From Methylomicrobium agile (GTDB taxonomy: Bacteria; Pseudomonadota; Gammaproteobacteria; Methylococcales; Methylomonadaceae), in assembly GCF_000733855.1 (NCBI RefSeq), contig NZ_JPOJ01000001.1:4078128-4142127 (forward strand): DNA of 64,000 bases, read 5' to 3'. Each line of letters opens with the position of its first letter. Position 1 is the first letter of the stretch. Made by a program: the position numbers and the translations under genes. This document shows positions 54,901 through 63,492 of the stretch, piece by piece. The notes under the pieces are model-generated. The model had not been told where the DNA came from. It ran no database searches and saw nothing but the letters and a program-made list of their open reading frames with translations.

Positions 54901-57900
54901 ATTTCGCCAGGTCGCCGAACTTCTCATTGAAAGCGGCGATTTGACCGGCCAGGTCATTGTCGCCGTGACTGCTGAAAATGAACGGGTTGACCGCGCCGCC
55001 TTTCTTGTAGTCGTGGAATACCAGCACCTTCCTGCCCAGCGCCAGATGCTGCTTAATGACCGGAATCGCTTCCTGCGCCTTGATGGCTTCCAGCAAATAT
55101 CGGCGCTGCAGGTGGTCGAACTTTTCTTTCAGTTCATCCGCCAGTAATTGATACTTCTGCTCGCGAATCCATTCCATGGCCTCATCGATGCGCCGGCCAA
55201 TCGCTGACTCGACCAGGATAAACTTGCGGTCATAGTCGAAATTGACGTCGAGCGAACGGAAAGACAACGCCCCGGTTCTGCGCAACGTGGTATTGAACTG
55301 CCGCTCCATGATGCCGGTGTCAACGTTCGCATCCGGCCGCGTCAGCTTGTTATAGCGCATCCGGTAGCCGAAATGCTGCATGAAGAACTGGTCTTGATTA
55401 TTGCCGGCGTTGTAATGATCGCGGGTTTTTCCTTCGCCATAGTCGAACAGATATCCCTCAGCGTAATCGATCGCCTTCACATAGGCGAACGGCGTCGCCG
55501 ACAGGAATACGACCTTGGGGTCTTTCGCATTGCTAAGCGCATCATATTCGGCCTCGGCCGCTTTGCGAGTTTCGTTATATTTTGCCTTGGCCTTGTCATA
55601 GGCTGCGTTGGCCGCACGATATAACTGATCCATCGTATCGTCTTTGCTGAACGCCTCGTAATTCGATCGCGCCGACTTCAATGCTTGAACCACATCGGCG
55701 TGCTTGGCGTTGAACCAAGGGGAAAAACCGTTGCGGTGATAGGTGATGCCACGCAATGTTCTGAGCGCGTCGGTCGTGTCGCCGTTTTCGCTCTGCATCA
55801 GTTTGTGGGCCTCGTCGGCAATCACTAGATCCCACTCGCGAGAAACCAGAGCGTTGTTCATGCCAAAGTTGGCGTAGGTGGTAATGACCGGGCCCTTGCC
55901 GGCTTCCCGTGTGTTTTCCAGCAGGTTGATGTTCATGCCGAAAAACGAATCGGCCGCCTTCGCCCACTGGTCGGCGATATTGATCGACGGCACGACAACG
56001 ATGATGTTTTTCTTGCCCTGCAGGTGGAACCGCTTGGCAATGCCCAACCCGGAGAAAGTCTTTCCGGTTCCGGTGCCATTGGTGAACAGAACCCCCTTGT
56101 GTCCGGACAGCCGGTTCTCGGCGAACAGCACATCCGCCTTTTGCCCATCGTTCAGCATGGGCAGCGTGGCGACAATATTATCCGGATCGCTCGGAACTAC
56201 TTTTCTGGTGGTGGCAGCAGCCTTTCGGTTTCCTTGTTCAGCAAAAGCTTTAACCGTTGCGCTTGGGGCAGACTCAGCCTGTATTCCTGCGTTGCTATCG
56301 TTACCGCCTCGTTCACTGTCGTCAACTCCGGGAGCGAGTTCCGAAGATAAGGCTGGTCGCTCTGTTGAATGTACCGGCTTATTGCCTCGTTTTCGACCAG
56401 TAAGGGCAGTGTCAATTGCAGGGCGGCTATCACTTCCGGATCGTTCCCCTTCTTCTTTAACTCTGCCGCTTGCTGATCTAGCGTCTCGGTCAGTTTTTTG
56501 TCGCTCATCAGAAACAGCCGGTTCATTTCCTCGCTTTTCAGATTCTGCGTTTCCGCTATCTGGTTCCAAATTGGCGTCGGTACTTGGTGCATTGCCTTTC
56601 TCCAGGTCTTTCAGTTCGAATTTCTCTACGGTTCCGGCATCGTCCAGCCCATCGAATCCGGTCGCGCGCGGGTCGTACTTGACCGCCATGTACCAGCTTT
56701 TCAGGTATGGCTTCACCATGTCGCCCAAATCATCGAGCATTGCCCGCGAATAAGCCGCGAACGTGCGCGCGCCTTTTTCGATATGGTAACCGGCCAGCGT
56801 GATGCCAGCTTGCATCAATTCAGGGTCGATGCCGGAATTCAATTGCCCAAGCTTTGCCTTCAGGATTGCGCGGGCTTTCTCGGCGGCATCCTCGGTAAAG
56901 ACTGTGTTCTTGCTGGGTTCTGGCTTCCTGTTGATGTCTTCCAGCGGATCCGTCATCCCGAAAACATCCTCGGTTTTCGGTGCGGACCCGGCCATTTCAT
57001 CGAAAACGCTATCGCGCTCTCGGTCGGCCTTGGCTTTCTGCTCGGCCTTTACTCGGTCGGATTCTTCTTGCTTGAGTCGCTGCTTTTCGGCGCCTGCACG
57101 GCCCGCGAGGTCGGATTCTGTGTATCCTTGGAGAACTTCGTCCGCTTGAGATACTTCAGTACGTCTACCACCTGTTGTTTTGTCAGCTTGCTCATCGATC
57201 TTTCCCCAAAATGCCTCAATTTCTTCGGCCGACATTTCGCGGCCCATATCAATATTGTCGTCGTACTGTTCGAGCAGGAAATCGATAGCCGATTCGTCAA
57301 TCTCTTCGTCATCGATCCGCTGTTCGAGTTCAAGCGCAAGGCGCGCCTGCTCGTCGCTGAATCGCTCCTGAGCCATAAGTTCAGCAGCTCGTTCGGAGCC
57401 GGCAGGATTATAAAACTTTTCGCCCTGGTTGATCGATCGCGAAACCTTATCCACCAAGTCGTTCGCCATCGGCGCATCGAAATTATAGCCGCGCAACAGT
57501 TCGGCCATTTCATCGTATGACCGGCCGGCCTTAGTAAAGACGCGCTTGATGCCTGAGCCTCTGTGACTGAATGAGGCAGGGTCGATGCCTTGTGCTTTGG
57601 CTTCGTCGCGGCTCAGGCCGCCGAGTTTGGCGATAGCGGCGAGCAGGTCGTCAGAATCGTTGACGATGGCCTTTTTCTTGGCTACAGGTTGAGCAGCCTT
57701 TCCAGCCAAGTTTTCTTGCGCTGCAGGTGCAACAGGCTGTGCGGGATCCGGATTTGCGTTTTGTTCGTTCGGTTGAATTGCTGGAATTGGGTTATTTGTT
57801 TGCGTAGACTCATTAATTAATTTTGTAGATGGGTAATTTTGATCAAGCCAGTTAAGAATATCCTTGGCCGCTTTACGGTGCGATTGAGAGGTAACGCCAT

Positions 57901-60900
57901 CCTGGACAGAAACTGTTCTTTCAGCGCTCTTCCTGATGATTCTTGCTGCATCATGCGCAGCGGCTTCTTCGGAGTCGAACGTCTGATGTTCTGTTAATGG
58001 CGAAGAATTATATTCTTTACCATTAATTGAATAATCATGGCTAGAAATCCACTTGCCGCTTGGCAACTGGAGAGTTCTTACCATTGCGTTACCGCCTTTT
58101 AAAGTCGATGGCGTTTTGTTGACGTTGTTGGCTGACTCATCATCATAAACGCCGTGAGCGTTCGGCCTTACCGCTTTCTCGGCGGCACCCGCTTTCGCGG
58201 CTTGGTTCGTGCTTTGGTCATGAGTTGTTACCTTGGTTGATTCTGTTTCCTGTTTCTCGGCCAGCAGAGTTTTCAACAAACCTGCCGGCGCTACGCCTTT
58301 GTTAAATACCCCCCTGCTGTCGGTGTCAATTTCAACATCGACATGATCGCCTTCTTTCAGATTATCGATATTGATATTGGCGGGCACACGAATAGTTGTA
58401 GGCTCTTTGCGCCCACGATTCCAAACAAGGTCTACGCCTTGATGGGTTTCTGTTGTTGCATTGCGAATCGGCTTCCGGATCGCACCGCTCTCGATCTTAG
58501 CTTTCAGTTCGGATACCGGAATCTCGGTAATCGAGCCCAAACCCTTCCAGCCTTTGGCATAATTTTTCAGGTAGCCGACTTTCGCCTTGGTCTTGTTTTC
58601 AAAGCCAAGCATGATTTTATGTTCGTCGAACTTGCCGGTTTTCGGGTCGACCTGATTAACCACATAGGCCTTATCCGAATCGTGGTTGTCGCCCACGAAT
58701 ACATCGATGTGCTCATTGTCGGCGCCGGTCGAGCGCTTGATGTAGCCGTAATGGTGCGCCATGTCGACGGACCAAGGCTTACCGTCAGAGTCTGTACCGG
58801 AACGCTTAGATTTCTTCGGATTCTCGATCGTGATATCAAGGCCGTGCAACTTAATATGGCCCTTCTTGTAATTACCTGCTTCTTTCTGCGCGGCCGTTGG
58901 CTCGGGAAGGTCATTGGTTGGCGAAAGCGCGGCTTCGTGCGCGGCCGCATCGATCGCGGTTTGCCGCTCTACTGAACCAGTCGAGGAATCGTCAACCACT
59001 TTCCCGGTGGGAGCTTGTGCGGGTTCCGTCTGAAATATTCCACCATCATTTCCGCCAACTGCATTGGCGGGCATTGTCGATCCATGTTGATCATTTCCCT
59101 CGATATGCTGAGCAACTGGTTGGTGGGGTTCGGCGTAATCGTCTTGGTATTCGTCGCCATTGATATCCTTGTAGGTATTGCCTTCGATAGGGGTAACGGG
59201 CGTGCCGTCGCTTAGCTCGTGGGTGGCTACAAATACATTCGGCGCCGGACCCGCGCTTGCTTGATCATCGCGCGCCGGCATTTCGTCGGAAACAGCTTCC
59301 GCAGTCGTATTCGCCATATCTGCAAGTCGATCGCCACCTTGCAGAACCTCTCCGTTACCTGAACCCTGGGTCTTTTGCGCTTCCAGGCTTTGTGGTTGAA
59401 CCGCGCCCGATAGTGCGTCCGCTTGTGGAGCAACCTCCGAACCACTTTCGGGAATTCGTACTGGCTTTTCTTTTTCACCTGCTACCTCCCCGTTGCCTGC
59501 CTCTGCAATTTGAGAATGATCAGTCGTGCCGTTATCGCTGCTTGAGCCCAGGCTTTCTGTATCGACTCGTTCGCCTCTCGATCTCTGAAAATCTTGCGCT
59601 GCTCGTTTTTCATTGGTACCTGCTTCTTGATGAGTTCCGCCCATGCGAGACAAGACGGAATCCGCATACTTCGAATTCTCCGCCGCGTCTTTTGAGCCGT
59701 AATAGGACTGCGCCGCTTTATGCAGGTCGCCGTCGTGCTTCTTGATCAGTTCGCCCAGGAACTGCGCGCCGGCATCGATGTTGTATTCCGCGTCGTTGGC
59801 CAGGCGCTCGGCGTCGAACTCCGGATGCCACTTCGGAATGATCTGCATGATCCCGAGCGCGTTGCTGGTGCCCGGCCGCAACGGCTTCCCGTCTTTGTCG
59901 AATTGACGGACGCCGGATTCCTGCAGGGCCACCGCTTTCAAAAACTCGGCCGGGATGCCGTGCCTATCGGCCGCCGCCTTCATCACGTCGTCGTATTCGG
60001 TACGCGGCTGCGGCTTCCTTAAGCCTTTCAGCGCGTGGTAAGGCGCTTCGCCCAAGGGTTGGTCGTCCAGGGTCGAAATCGTCGCGGACGTGCGGCCTGC
60101 ATGGGTAATTTTTACCTCGCCGTATTCCGGATGGGTCGCGATATCGCCTTCGGCCGCGGACTGTTTCAGCCGCAACGTGTCCTTGCGGTGCTGCTGGCCG
60201 GCCGGGTCGTTTTTCTCCCAGTCGAGCAGGCCTGCGTCCAACTGATTGAGTTCCGCCTCGATGCCGGCAAGTTCTTGCGCCCTACTGCCGTCCGCGTCCT
60301 CGCCGGCCTTCAGCGCCTGCCGGATATCGATCAGGCGCTTTTTAAGTTCAGCGCGACGCCGATACGCTTCATGAGGATTGGCGGCCAGGTCAACGCCGCC
60401 TTGGCCAATTGGTCCGCCAGCCGGTCCAGATGGCTGTTCCGGTTCGAAAGGAACGCTTTCATCTGGCATTGCAGGCGCGCCTGGTTCGCTTTGCTGCGTT
60501 TGGCCCGGTGACGATGGATTGGGTGTTTCAGTGTTGATGCCATTTTGGCCTCCTGTTGTGGGTTGTTGAGATTGAGCGCCCCCCGCTTGAGCGGCTCTTT
60601 CCAATGGTCCGCGCGGTGCTCGTGCATGGTCGACCAGTGCATTGCCGGCACCAAATAGGGTTCCACCAGGCAAAGCCATCGCGGCGCCGAATGCCGCTTG
60701 CTCTGCGTTCTCTGGCGTATTGAGATTTTCAACGTCCGTGCCACCGCCATACGCCCCGGTATATTGTTGGGGAATTTCTTCGGCGGCTTCCTGTAGCCCG
60801 GCCTTGATCGCCTTCTTGCCCAAAATCTTGGCGCCTTCCTTGACGCCTTTTCCGGCCAGGTCGGAAACAATCTGCTTGCCTGCGCCGACCATGCCTCCCG

Positions 60901-61471
60901 GCTTGAAGCCGCCCAGGTTCTCAATGGCGGTGGTCGCTGCTGCCCCGGCCAGTGCGCGGCCCTTATCGTCTATCCCTTTTTGCTGTTGCTGCTCACGCTC
61001 TGACCCGTATTCCTGTGCCAGCATAGGCAGGTTGCCGCCGACATAAGAACCTGCCGCCGACAATGCTGGAACCGCAACCAGCGCAAGGGGGCCGGCCAAT
61101 GATCCAAGACCTGCGCCAATCGCGCCGCCGATCGTTTCGCCAGCCAAAGCAAGACCAACCTGCCCGGCCATTTGTCCGGCCGACTCGGCAACGTAATCCC
61201 CAGGATGATTGGCAATGTCCGAAAATGACTGAACCGTCGGCTGCGTATCAAGCTGAATCTCTCCGCCTTTGCGCAAGGCTGCATCGCCAACGGAATCGAG
61301 CCCGATGTCTTTCAGTGCGCGCCCAACGCCCGATAATGTCGAGCCGCCAACATTGGTTAAAGCCTTTCGAAACGACGACGGCGGCTCATAGCCATCAGGA
61401 ACCACGACGCTATCCAACGGGCTGGCGTTATTGCCGGGCAACTCGACATCATCTAGTGGGTTTCTGTCCAT
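48998..61471 (-). CDS. Giant polyvalent (multi-enzyme) phage ejection protein, 4157 residues
   Basis: One uninterrupted 12.5-kb gene. Approximate order: N-terminal Gly/Ala-rich hydrophobic region (90-160). Lytic transglycosylase-like domain 487-610 (AVALQESGVRQ, NALGIMQIIPKWHP). InPase-like polyvalent domain 870-985 (MAHHYGYIKRSTG, HIDVFVGD). SF2 helicase 1765-2330 (FTNGTGTGKTFSG; IADEAHKL; QQEGRIYRVGQ). N6-adenine methylase 2395-2540 (EPSAGHGAIARW; NPPFGSGG). ART-like domain about 2770-2920 (WHGTPHDFDRFSLEHIG, GLYFADS). Metallopeptidase about 3040 (AHELLHRAE). BECR-nuclease-like region about 3250 (GLSHILEARQRKDGL). LPD38-like C-terminal 600 residues. Such proteins are thought to be injected with the phage DNA to protect it and disarm the host. 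Individual activities are inferred from motifs. Confidence 0.88.
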   Translation of the reverse strand: MDRNPLDDVELPGNNASPLDSVVVPDGYEPPSSFRKALTNVGGSTLSGVGRALKDIGLDSVGDAALRKGGEIQLDTQPTVQSFSDIANHPGDYVAESAGQMAGQVGLALAGETIGGAIGAGLGSLAGPLALVAVPALSAAGSYVGGNLPMLAQEYGSEREQQQQKGIDDKGRALAGAAATTAIENLGGFKPGGMVGAGKQIVSDLAGKGVKEGAKILGKKAIKAGLQEAAEEIPQQYTGAYGGGTDVENLNTPENAEQAAFGAAMALPGGTLFGAGNALVDHARAPRGPLERAAQAGGAQSQQPTTGGQNGINTETPNPSSPGQTQQSEPGAPAMPDESVPFEPEQPSGPAGGPIGQGGVDLAANPHEAYRRRAELKKRLIDIRQALKAGEDADGSRAQELAGIEAELNQLDAGLLDWEKNDPAGQQHRKDTLRLKQSAAEGDIATHPEYGEVKITHAGRTSATISTLDDQPLGEAPYHALKGLRKPQPRTEYDDVMKAAADRHGIPAEFLKAVALQESGVRQFDKDGKPLRPGTSNALGIMQIIPKWHPEFDAERLANDAEYNIDAGAQFLGELIKKHDGDLHKAAQSYYGSKDAAENSKYADSVLSRMGGTHQEAGTNEKRAAQDFQRSRGERVDTESLGSSSDNGTTDHSQIAEAGNGEVAGEKEKPVRIPESGSEVAPQADALSGAVQPQSLEAQKTQGSGNGEVLQGGDRLADMANTTAEAVSDEMPARDDQASAGPAPNVFVATHELSDGTPVTPIEGNTYKDINGDEYQDDYAEPHQPVAQHIEGNDQHGSTMPANAVGGNDGGIFQTEPAQAPTGKVVDDSSTGSVERQTAIDAAAHEAALSPTNDLPEPTAAQKEAGNYKKGHIKLHGLDITIENPKKSKRSGTDSDGKPWSVDMAHHYGYIKRSTGADNEHIDVFVGDNHDSDKAYVVNQVDPKTGKFDEHKIMLGFENKTKAKVGYLKNYAKGWKGLGSITEIPVSELKAKIESGAIRKPIRNATTETHQGVDLVWNRGRKEPTTIRVPANINIDNLKEGDHVDVEIDTDSRGVFNKGVAPAGLLKTLLAEKQETESTKVTTHDQSTNQAAKAGAAEKAVRPNAHGVYDDESANNVNKTPSTLKGGNAMVRTLQLPSGKWISSHDYSINGKEYNSSPLTEHQTFDSEEAAAHDAARIIRKSAERTVSVQDGVTSQSHRKAAKDILNWLDQNYPSTKLINESTQTNNPIPAIQPNEQNANPDPAQPVAPAAQENLAGKAAQPVAKKKAIVNDSDDLLAAIAKLGGLSRDEAKAQGIDPASFSHRGSGIKRVFTKAGRSYDEMAELLRGYNFDAPMANDLVDKVSRSINQGEKFYNPAGSERAAELMAQERFSDEQARLALELEQRIDDEEIDESAIDFLLEQYDDNIDMGREMSAEEIEAFWGKIDEQADKTTGGRRTEVSQADEVLQGYTESDLAGRAGAEKQRLKQEESDRVKAEQKAKADRERDSVFDEMAGSAPKTEDVFGMTDPLEDINRKPEPSKNTVFTEDAAEKARAILKAKLGQLNSGIDPELMQAGITLAGYHIEKGARTFAAYSRAMLDDLGDMVKPYLKSWYMAVKYDPRATGFDGLDDAGTVEKFELKDLEKGNAPSTDANLEPDSGNAESEKRGNEPAVSDERQKTDRDARSASGRVKEEGERSGSDSRPAIDTALTGRKRGNKPVHSTERPALSSELAPGVDDSERGGNDSNAGIQAESAPSATVKAFAEQGNRKAAATTRKVVPSDPDNIVATLPMLNDGQKADVLFAENRLSGHKGVLFTNGTGTGKTFSGLGIAKRFHLQGKKNIIVVVPSINIADQWAKAADSFFGMNINLLENTREAGKGPVITTYANFGMNNALVSREWDLVIADEAHKLMQSENGDTTDALRTLRGITYHRNGFSPWFNAKHADVVQALKSARSNYEAFSKDDTMDQLYRAANAAYDKAKAKYNETRKAAEAEYDALSNAKDPKVVFLSATPFAYVKAIDYAEGYLFDYGEGKTRDHYNAGNNQDQFFMQHFGYRMRYNKLTRPDANVDTGIMERQFNTTLRRTGALSFRSLDVNFDYDRKFILVESAIGRRIDEAMEWIREQKYQLLADELKEKFDHLQRRYLLEAIKAQEAIPVIKQHLALGRKVLVFHDYKKGGAVNPFIFSSHGDNDLAGQIAAFNEKFGDLAKSFSALPSPINAFRAEFGDDVMIYNGDVSPKERIKLAGQFNDDTSGKNLILVQSASAKEGVSFHDTTGKHKRVLLNIGLPTQPTTAIQQEGRIYRVGQQSDALFRYLNTGTNWERWAFASTIAQRASTAENLAAGEGARALKDAFINAFEESDAYPAGHEDEGKGGKAADKAAASVLSEFDRAKSLYFGQHKKTARTKSAEGVDYYATPEPVGLKMVEIADIRPGDSVLEPSAGHGAIARWFRDDAKKTAVEPSGELGSRLALVFDGDIRREQFEDLNIINKYDAIVMNPPFGSGGKTAIEHLAKAAKHLRMNGRIVALIPEGPSADKRFDAWMESETAKDFYLAANIRLPSSTFERAGTGVKTRIVVIDKVSESDANKVQQQDRDYSNAENIKELFERIENLSIRPRNVQEHTEGAKPESWRDQVAKADAAAKQTEKAAQESGAIAESADRAKFELKGDKVLTDAPAVQVTTKKGKVLDGVFVPNEGMAKAVDQFTYQANGRGNGWFVRLRHIERPAAGVKKSTGATKTSSTVDDVKSWLPKRVKRLLDAGKLKVVQSVEDLPAYLQERGTALYHAAWHGTPHDFDRFSLEHIGKGEGAQAFGYGLYFADSKGIAEYYRKGLSARDFIDLARDSYDEYSTPSDAVDEMLASPNLSDAQKDLLIALQNDDWLGFDYPHQAISAALKHPDDYDLSDETKQALAKQGRLYQVELAPEQDEYLLWDKPLSEQSDKVKHLLEQALLDSELPNMAKNNPSGQQMYNSITIAKAGMGAETAKSASDYLHSLGIRGIKYLDGTSRSGERENYNYVIFSDEDVSITAKYSKLSGVEALYDGRHDQMYLVADMLNQDNLPSVLAHELLHRAEAVDPQLKAAINRFENQLDRSFKHAAAGRGSAIEKAAYRRVMDAKTPAADQAEEYRAYLVSEYSKRPDSLGGLVRKAIEDFIAAIRVALIRSGLDMGFIRSLTPADLAAMSRYGAKVASSNVKQTIENGKVGSNGISLSASAMKSVEANIRRGKAAMTKALLNKTTEHRAMFRTGMGWVDFVWGEEGKAADARGRRKGAKGLSHILEARQRKDGLTDAQAKRLLFDLVETIARGEEVRYYEHGNVKSATINDGKNEVILVKRPASNTWMVTGYEIKPDAASSAGDALAATHPESTLRRNGTGAGDNKIPDSDKSSSGIKFSRAQNENQSIDELLGDHAESSQHELKNRAKHYLDNIIHALDGIGPLKDLPNKDDYLVKRYLTLGKLAKVDEVSRGIYDAFKDAGEDQANVFEYLTNKYANPSIIKNEAIRASAVKTKKTIIDVGQKLVDRGLLDEETYDRNLGGYLPRLYLKHLLDDNIISALGTGKKPSNMGYLKSRKDIPPDVRRLILGEITNPGYLASKGYGIQMRDVALLDWLEQISENKDWVLQQSLVDWKGRKVTPLYLKAEAQRIRAQAIHYIEADKMEAIELANEMDEVADQSLQSEQASVAPKGFKKIPNTPRYGAMRGLIVRTEIYDDIVGATRVNTGDESIAEQVLGYGGLATQFTQLWKWSKVAANPPAQVRNFLSNGILLHLSGVPFHKVPSRVIQAIREIKSDGKHWQIARKYGITESTFSSQEMFRIDRELLDVEKRNKKGIGFADLKSIGGKIMDKTGDLYQFSEAIFKTAKIIDEMEKGASESQAALEAQKWMFDYSLVTPSMRYLRNAPIGVPFLTFYMKALPRMLEVAATRPWAFAPYMAVPFVLTALVAGMADVDDDEVEKLKLALPEWLQKRGHAYFIPAKDENGKWQAIDFGYFLPWTMWTELVHSLKDGEISDAIQTTGILGGPITSMISAIQTNIDPFTKKEIVDERDPTSKQIASIMGYLWNLSAPTWVTNNGFAGKLYDALNGAVDKQGDVKTTETQAALRLLGVNMYSVDPMKSRANNLRHMKFEIEDIKRRRTQLLKERNLSTDERAEISNEYSDLIKERSQQMSDYARASIVHPRLR

Positions 61472-61488
61472 GTGGATACCTGGTTATT

Positions 61489-61507
61489 TTGTGAATTTGA
61501 TTCACAA
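61489..61507 (-). promoter_or_regulatory. 19-bp palindrome upstream of the giant gene
   Basis: TTGTGAATTTGATTCACAA, 18-36 bp before the start of the 4157-residue gene. It has the same arms as the site at 48854-48872 and similar spacing symmetry. It may be an operator or activator site controlling the late genes. Confidence 0.6.
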
Positions 61508-61524
61508 TTCTAACGCAAAAGAAA

Positions 61525-61553
61525 TAAAAAAGCCCGGATTAACCGGGCTTTTA
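61525..61553 (-). terminator. Rho-independent terminator after the 430-residue virion protein
   Basis: A perfect stem AGCCCGG/CCGGGCT with loop ATTAA, followed on the minus strand by TTTTTATTTC; the opposite side also ends in TTTTATT, so it may work in both directions. It separates the internal virion genes from the giant gene, which then needs its own promoter. Confidence 0.85.
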
Positions 61554-61563
61554 TTGTAGATCA

Positions 61564-62856
61564 CTACTGCCCTTGCAGGGCCTTCTCGGCGGCCTGAATA
61601 ATGTCCGGCCTGTCCTTGAATTGACTTCGGTTATTCAAGACATATTCCGCCTTGCGCCGCTGCTCATCAGGATCGGGCTTTGCAGGCTGCCGCCCCCCTG
61701 ACGACCGGGTAACCTCCCCGGTATTTTTGTTGAAAGCCCCGGTAACGCGCTTCTCGCTGACCATCGTTTCAGGATTGTAATTTTCCTCGATGACTGGCTG
61801 ATAATCGCCTTTTTCCTTACTGTTCTTGTTTATTACCTGAGTGACTGCTGCCGCGAAATCCGGGTTTGCCTGTAGGACTTGGCCAATGGCATCGTAACCG
61901 TCGATCCGCCGAATAATTTCCGGAATCCCGATCACGCGAATTTGATTGTCTGCCGGGCTCGATGAGCGGTATTGCGTCATCGGTCCCTCGTCAACGAATT
62001 CCTTCCCGCCCTTATTCACGATCGTTCTCACATTGAACACAAACCCTTTCCCATCCGGCGAAGGGTAAACATCGGATATTTCCTTCTTGACGACCTCGCC
62101 GCCTTTCAAATCCGGATTGTCGCCGTCATACGGTCCAAGTCCTTTATTGATGTCGGTCGCCTCCAGATCATTAAACGATTGCAGGACTGCCTGCTTGTTC
62201 TGCTGGAAGTATCGCGGGTCGGCTATCGCGGATTTAATATTTGTCACATTCCGACTGAATGATTGAAGGTCGCCAGCAATCCGCCCGACATTGACGCCGA
62301 GCGCCGTCTGAATATCGTTCAAGTCATTCAGTTCGTTCCCCTTGGTTAAGTGGATTGAAGTTAAGCCGGTATTGGGGTCCTGCCTGATCAGATTGGCTTG
62401 CACCCGCATCATGGCATCCTGCCGGCTTTTCTGCTCTTTCGCCCATTGGGTTTCGAGTCGTACCTTTTCGGTTTGCGCCAGATTTTCGTTGACCGCCGAA
62501 CGCGCCTGTATTTTCTGAATACCAAGCTGCTTATTCTGGTTTTCAAGCTGTGCTTGCCGGTAGGCGTTATTGCTAAACTGGTCCGCCTCTTTCAATCCGA
62601 GTTCTCGATTATCTTTTACAAGCTGATGGCGGTATTTTTCCTGCTCTAATTGTGCGGACCGCTGTTGCGCTGCCAGTTCGTTGTTATAACGGTCCTGTTC
62701 GCGCTGATCGAGCATTTGTCGACGAGACAGTTCGTCCTGATACCTTGCGTCATCGGTCGCCATTCTCTGCTCGTAATTATCGTTTGCTCGGCGCCGCTGA
62801 AGCGCCGCATCGACCAACCCGAATCCCTGCGCAAACCCATCCGAAAAACCTGTCAT
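61564..62856 (-). CDS. Internal virion/ejection protein, coiled coil
   Basis: A 430-residue protein. Residues 20-160 are an unbroken charged coiled coil (NYEQRMATDDARYQDELSRR, DRYNNELAAQQRSAQLEQEK). The rest is mixed (NPDLKGGEVVKKEISDVYPS) with a basic tail. Position between small internal proteins and the giant protein, and composition, match podovirus internal core proteins. Upstream gene ends 10 bp before its start. Confidence 0.6.
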   Translation of the reverse strand: MTGFSDGFAQGFGLVDAALQRRRANDNYEQRMATDDARYQDELSRRQMLDQREQDRYNNELAAQQRSAQLEQEKYRHQLVKDNRELGLKEADQFSNNAYRQAQLENQNKQLGIQKIQARSAVNENLAQTEKVRLETQWAKEQKSRQDAMMRVQANLIRQDPNTGLTSIHLTKGNELNDLNDIQTALGVNVGRIAGDLQSFSRNVTNIKSAIADPRYFQQNKQAVLQSFNDLEATDINKGLGPYDGDNPDLKGGEVVKKEISDVYPSPDGKGFVFNVRTIVNKGGKEFVDEGPMTQYRSSSPADNQIRVIGIPEIIRRIDGYDAIGQVLQANPDFAAAVTQVINKNSKEKGDYQPVIEENYNPETMVSEKRVTGAFNKNTGEVTRSSGGRQPAKPDPDEQRRKAEYVLNNRSQFKDRPDIIQAAEKALQGQ

Positions 62857-62865
62857 GCTGCCTCC

Positions 62866-63489
62866 TTAACTGAATAGGCTGTAAGCCATTGAGCCGATAG
62901 CAGCCGCCCAACCGATGTAAGGGATGGCGGCCAACGCGGCGGAACCTGCCGAGGCCAGCGCGCCGCCCGCTGCTGCCGCTGATGCACCTGCACCAGCTCC
63001 ACTCCCAAGCGCCCCAGCACCGGAAGTCACTGCAGCGCCAAGTGAGCCAGTAGTTTCAGCACCCGCTACCGCTGCGCCCGTCCCTGTAGCGGCTCCTGTT
63101 GTGGCCGCTCCGGTGGTTGCTGCACCAGTTGTTGTACCTACTGTTCCGGCAGCTGTTCCTGTTGCTGCACCCGTGCCCGTCGAAGACAGTTGGACACCTG
63201 CGTTCTCTGCTACATGCAACCCACTACCGCCCATTGCCTCGGCATTCGCCAAACTCTGACCAACCGGCGCGGCATTTGAAAGACCAAACCCAAGCGACTT
63301 TCCGCCATCTGCAATTGCCATCGATGCCATACCGCCCAACGCATTTCCGCGCATGCTCTGCTTGTTGTTACGCTCGGCCATTTCCAGCCCGGCATTGCTG
63401 GCCGCCAACTCATTACGGAGATTGGTCGACTGCTTGTTCAGCGCGTCCGCCTGCGCCAGTTGCTGACGCCCGGTATTCAAAATGCTCAT
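62866..63489 (-). CDS. Internal virion protein, Gly/Ala/Thr-rich
   Basis: A 207-residue protein. The helical N-terminus (GRQQLAQADALNKQSTNLRN, LEMAERNNKQSM) is followed from about residue 105 by Thr/Gly/Ala repeats (GAATTGAATTGAATGTGAA). A hydrophobic C-terminal helix ends AAIPYIGWAAAIGSMAYSLF. The design fits a membrane-penetrating ejection protein. The start is 3 bp after the previous stop. Confidence 0.6.
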   Translation of the reverse strand: MSILNTGRQQLAQADALNKQSTNLRNELAASNAGLEMAERNNKQSMRGNALGGMASMAIADGGKSLGFGLSNAAPVGQSLANAEAMGGSGLHVAENAGVQLSSTGTGAATGTAAGTVGTTTGAATTGAATTGAATGTGAAVAGAETTGSLGAAVTSGAGALGSGAGAGASAAAAGGALASAGSAALAAIPYIGWAAAIGSMAYSLFS

Positions 63490-63492
63490 ACC

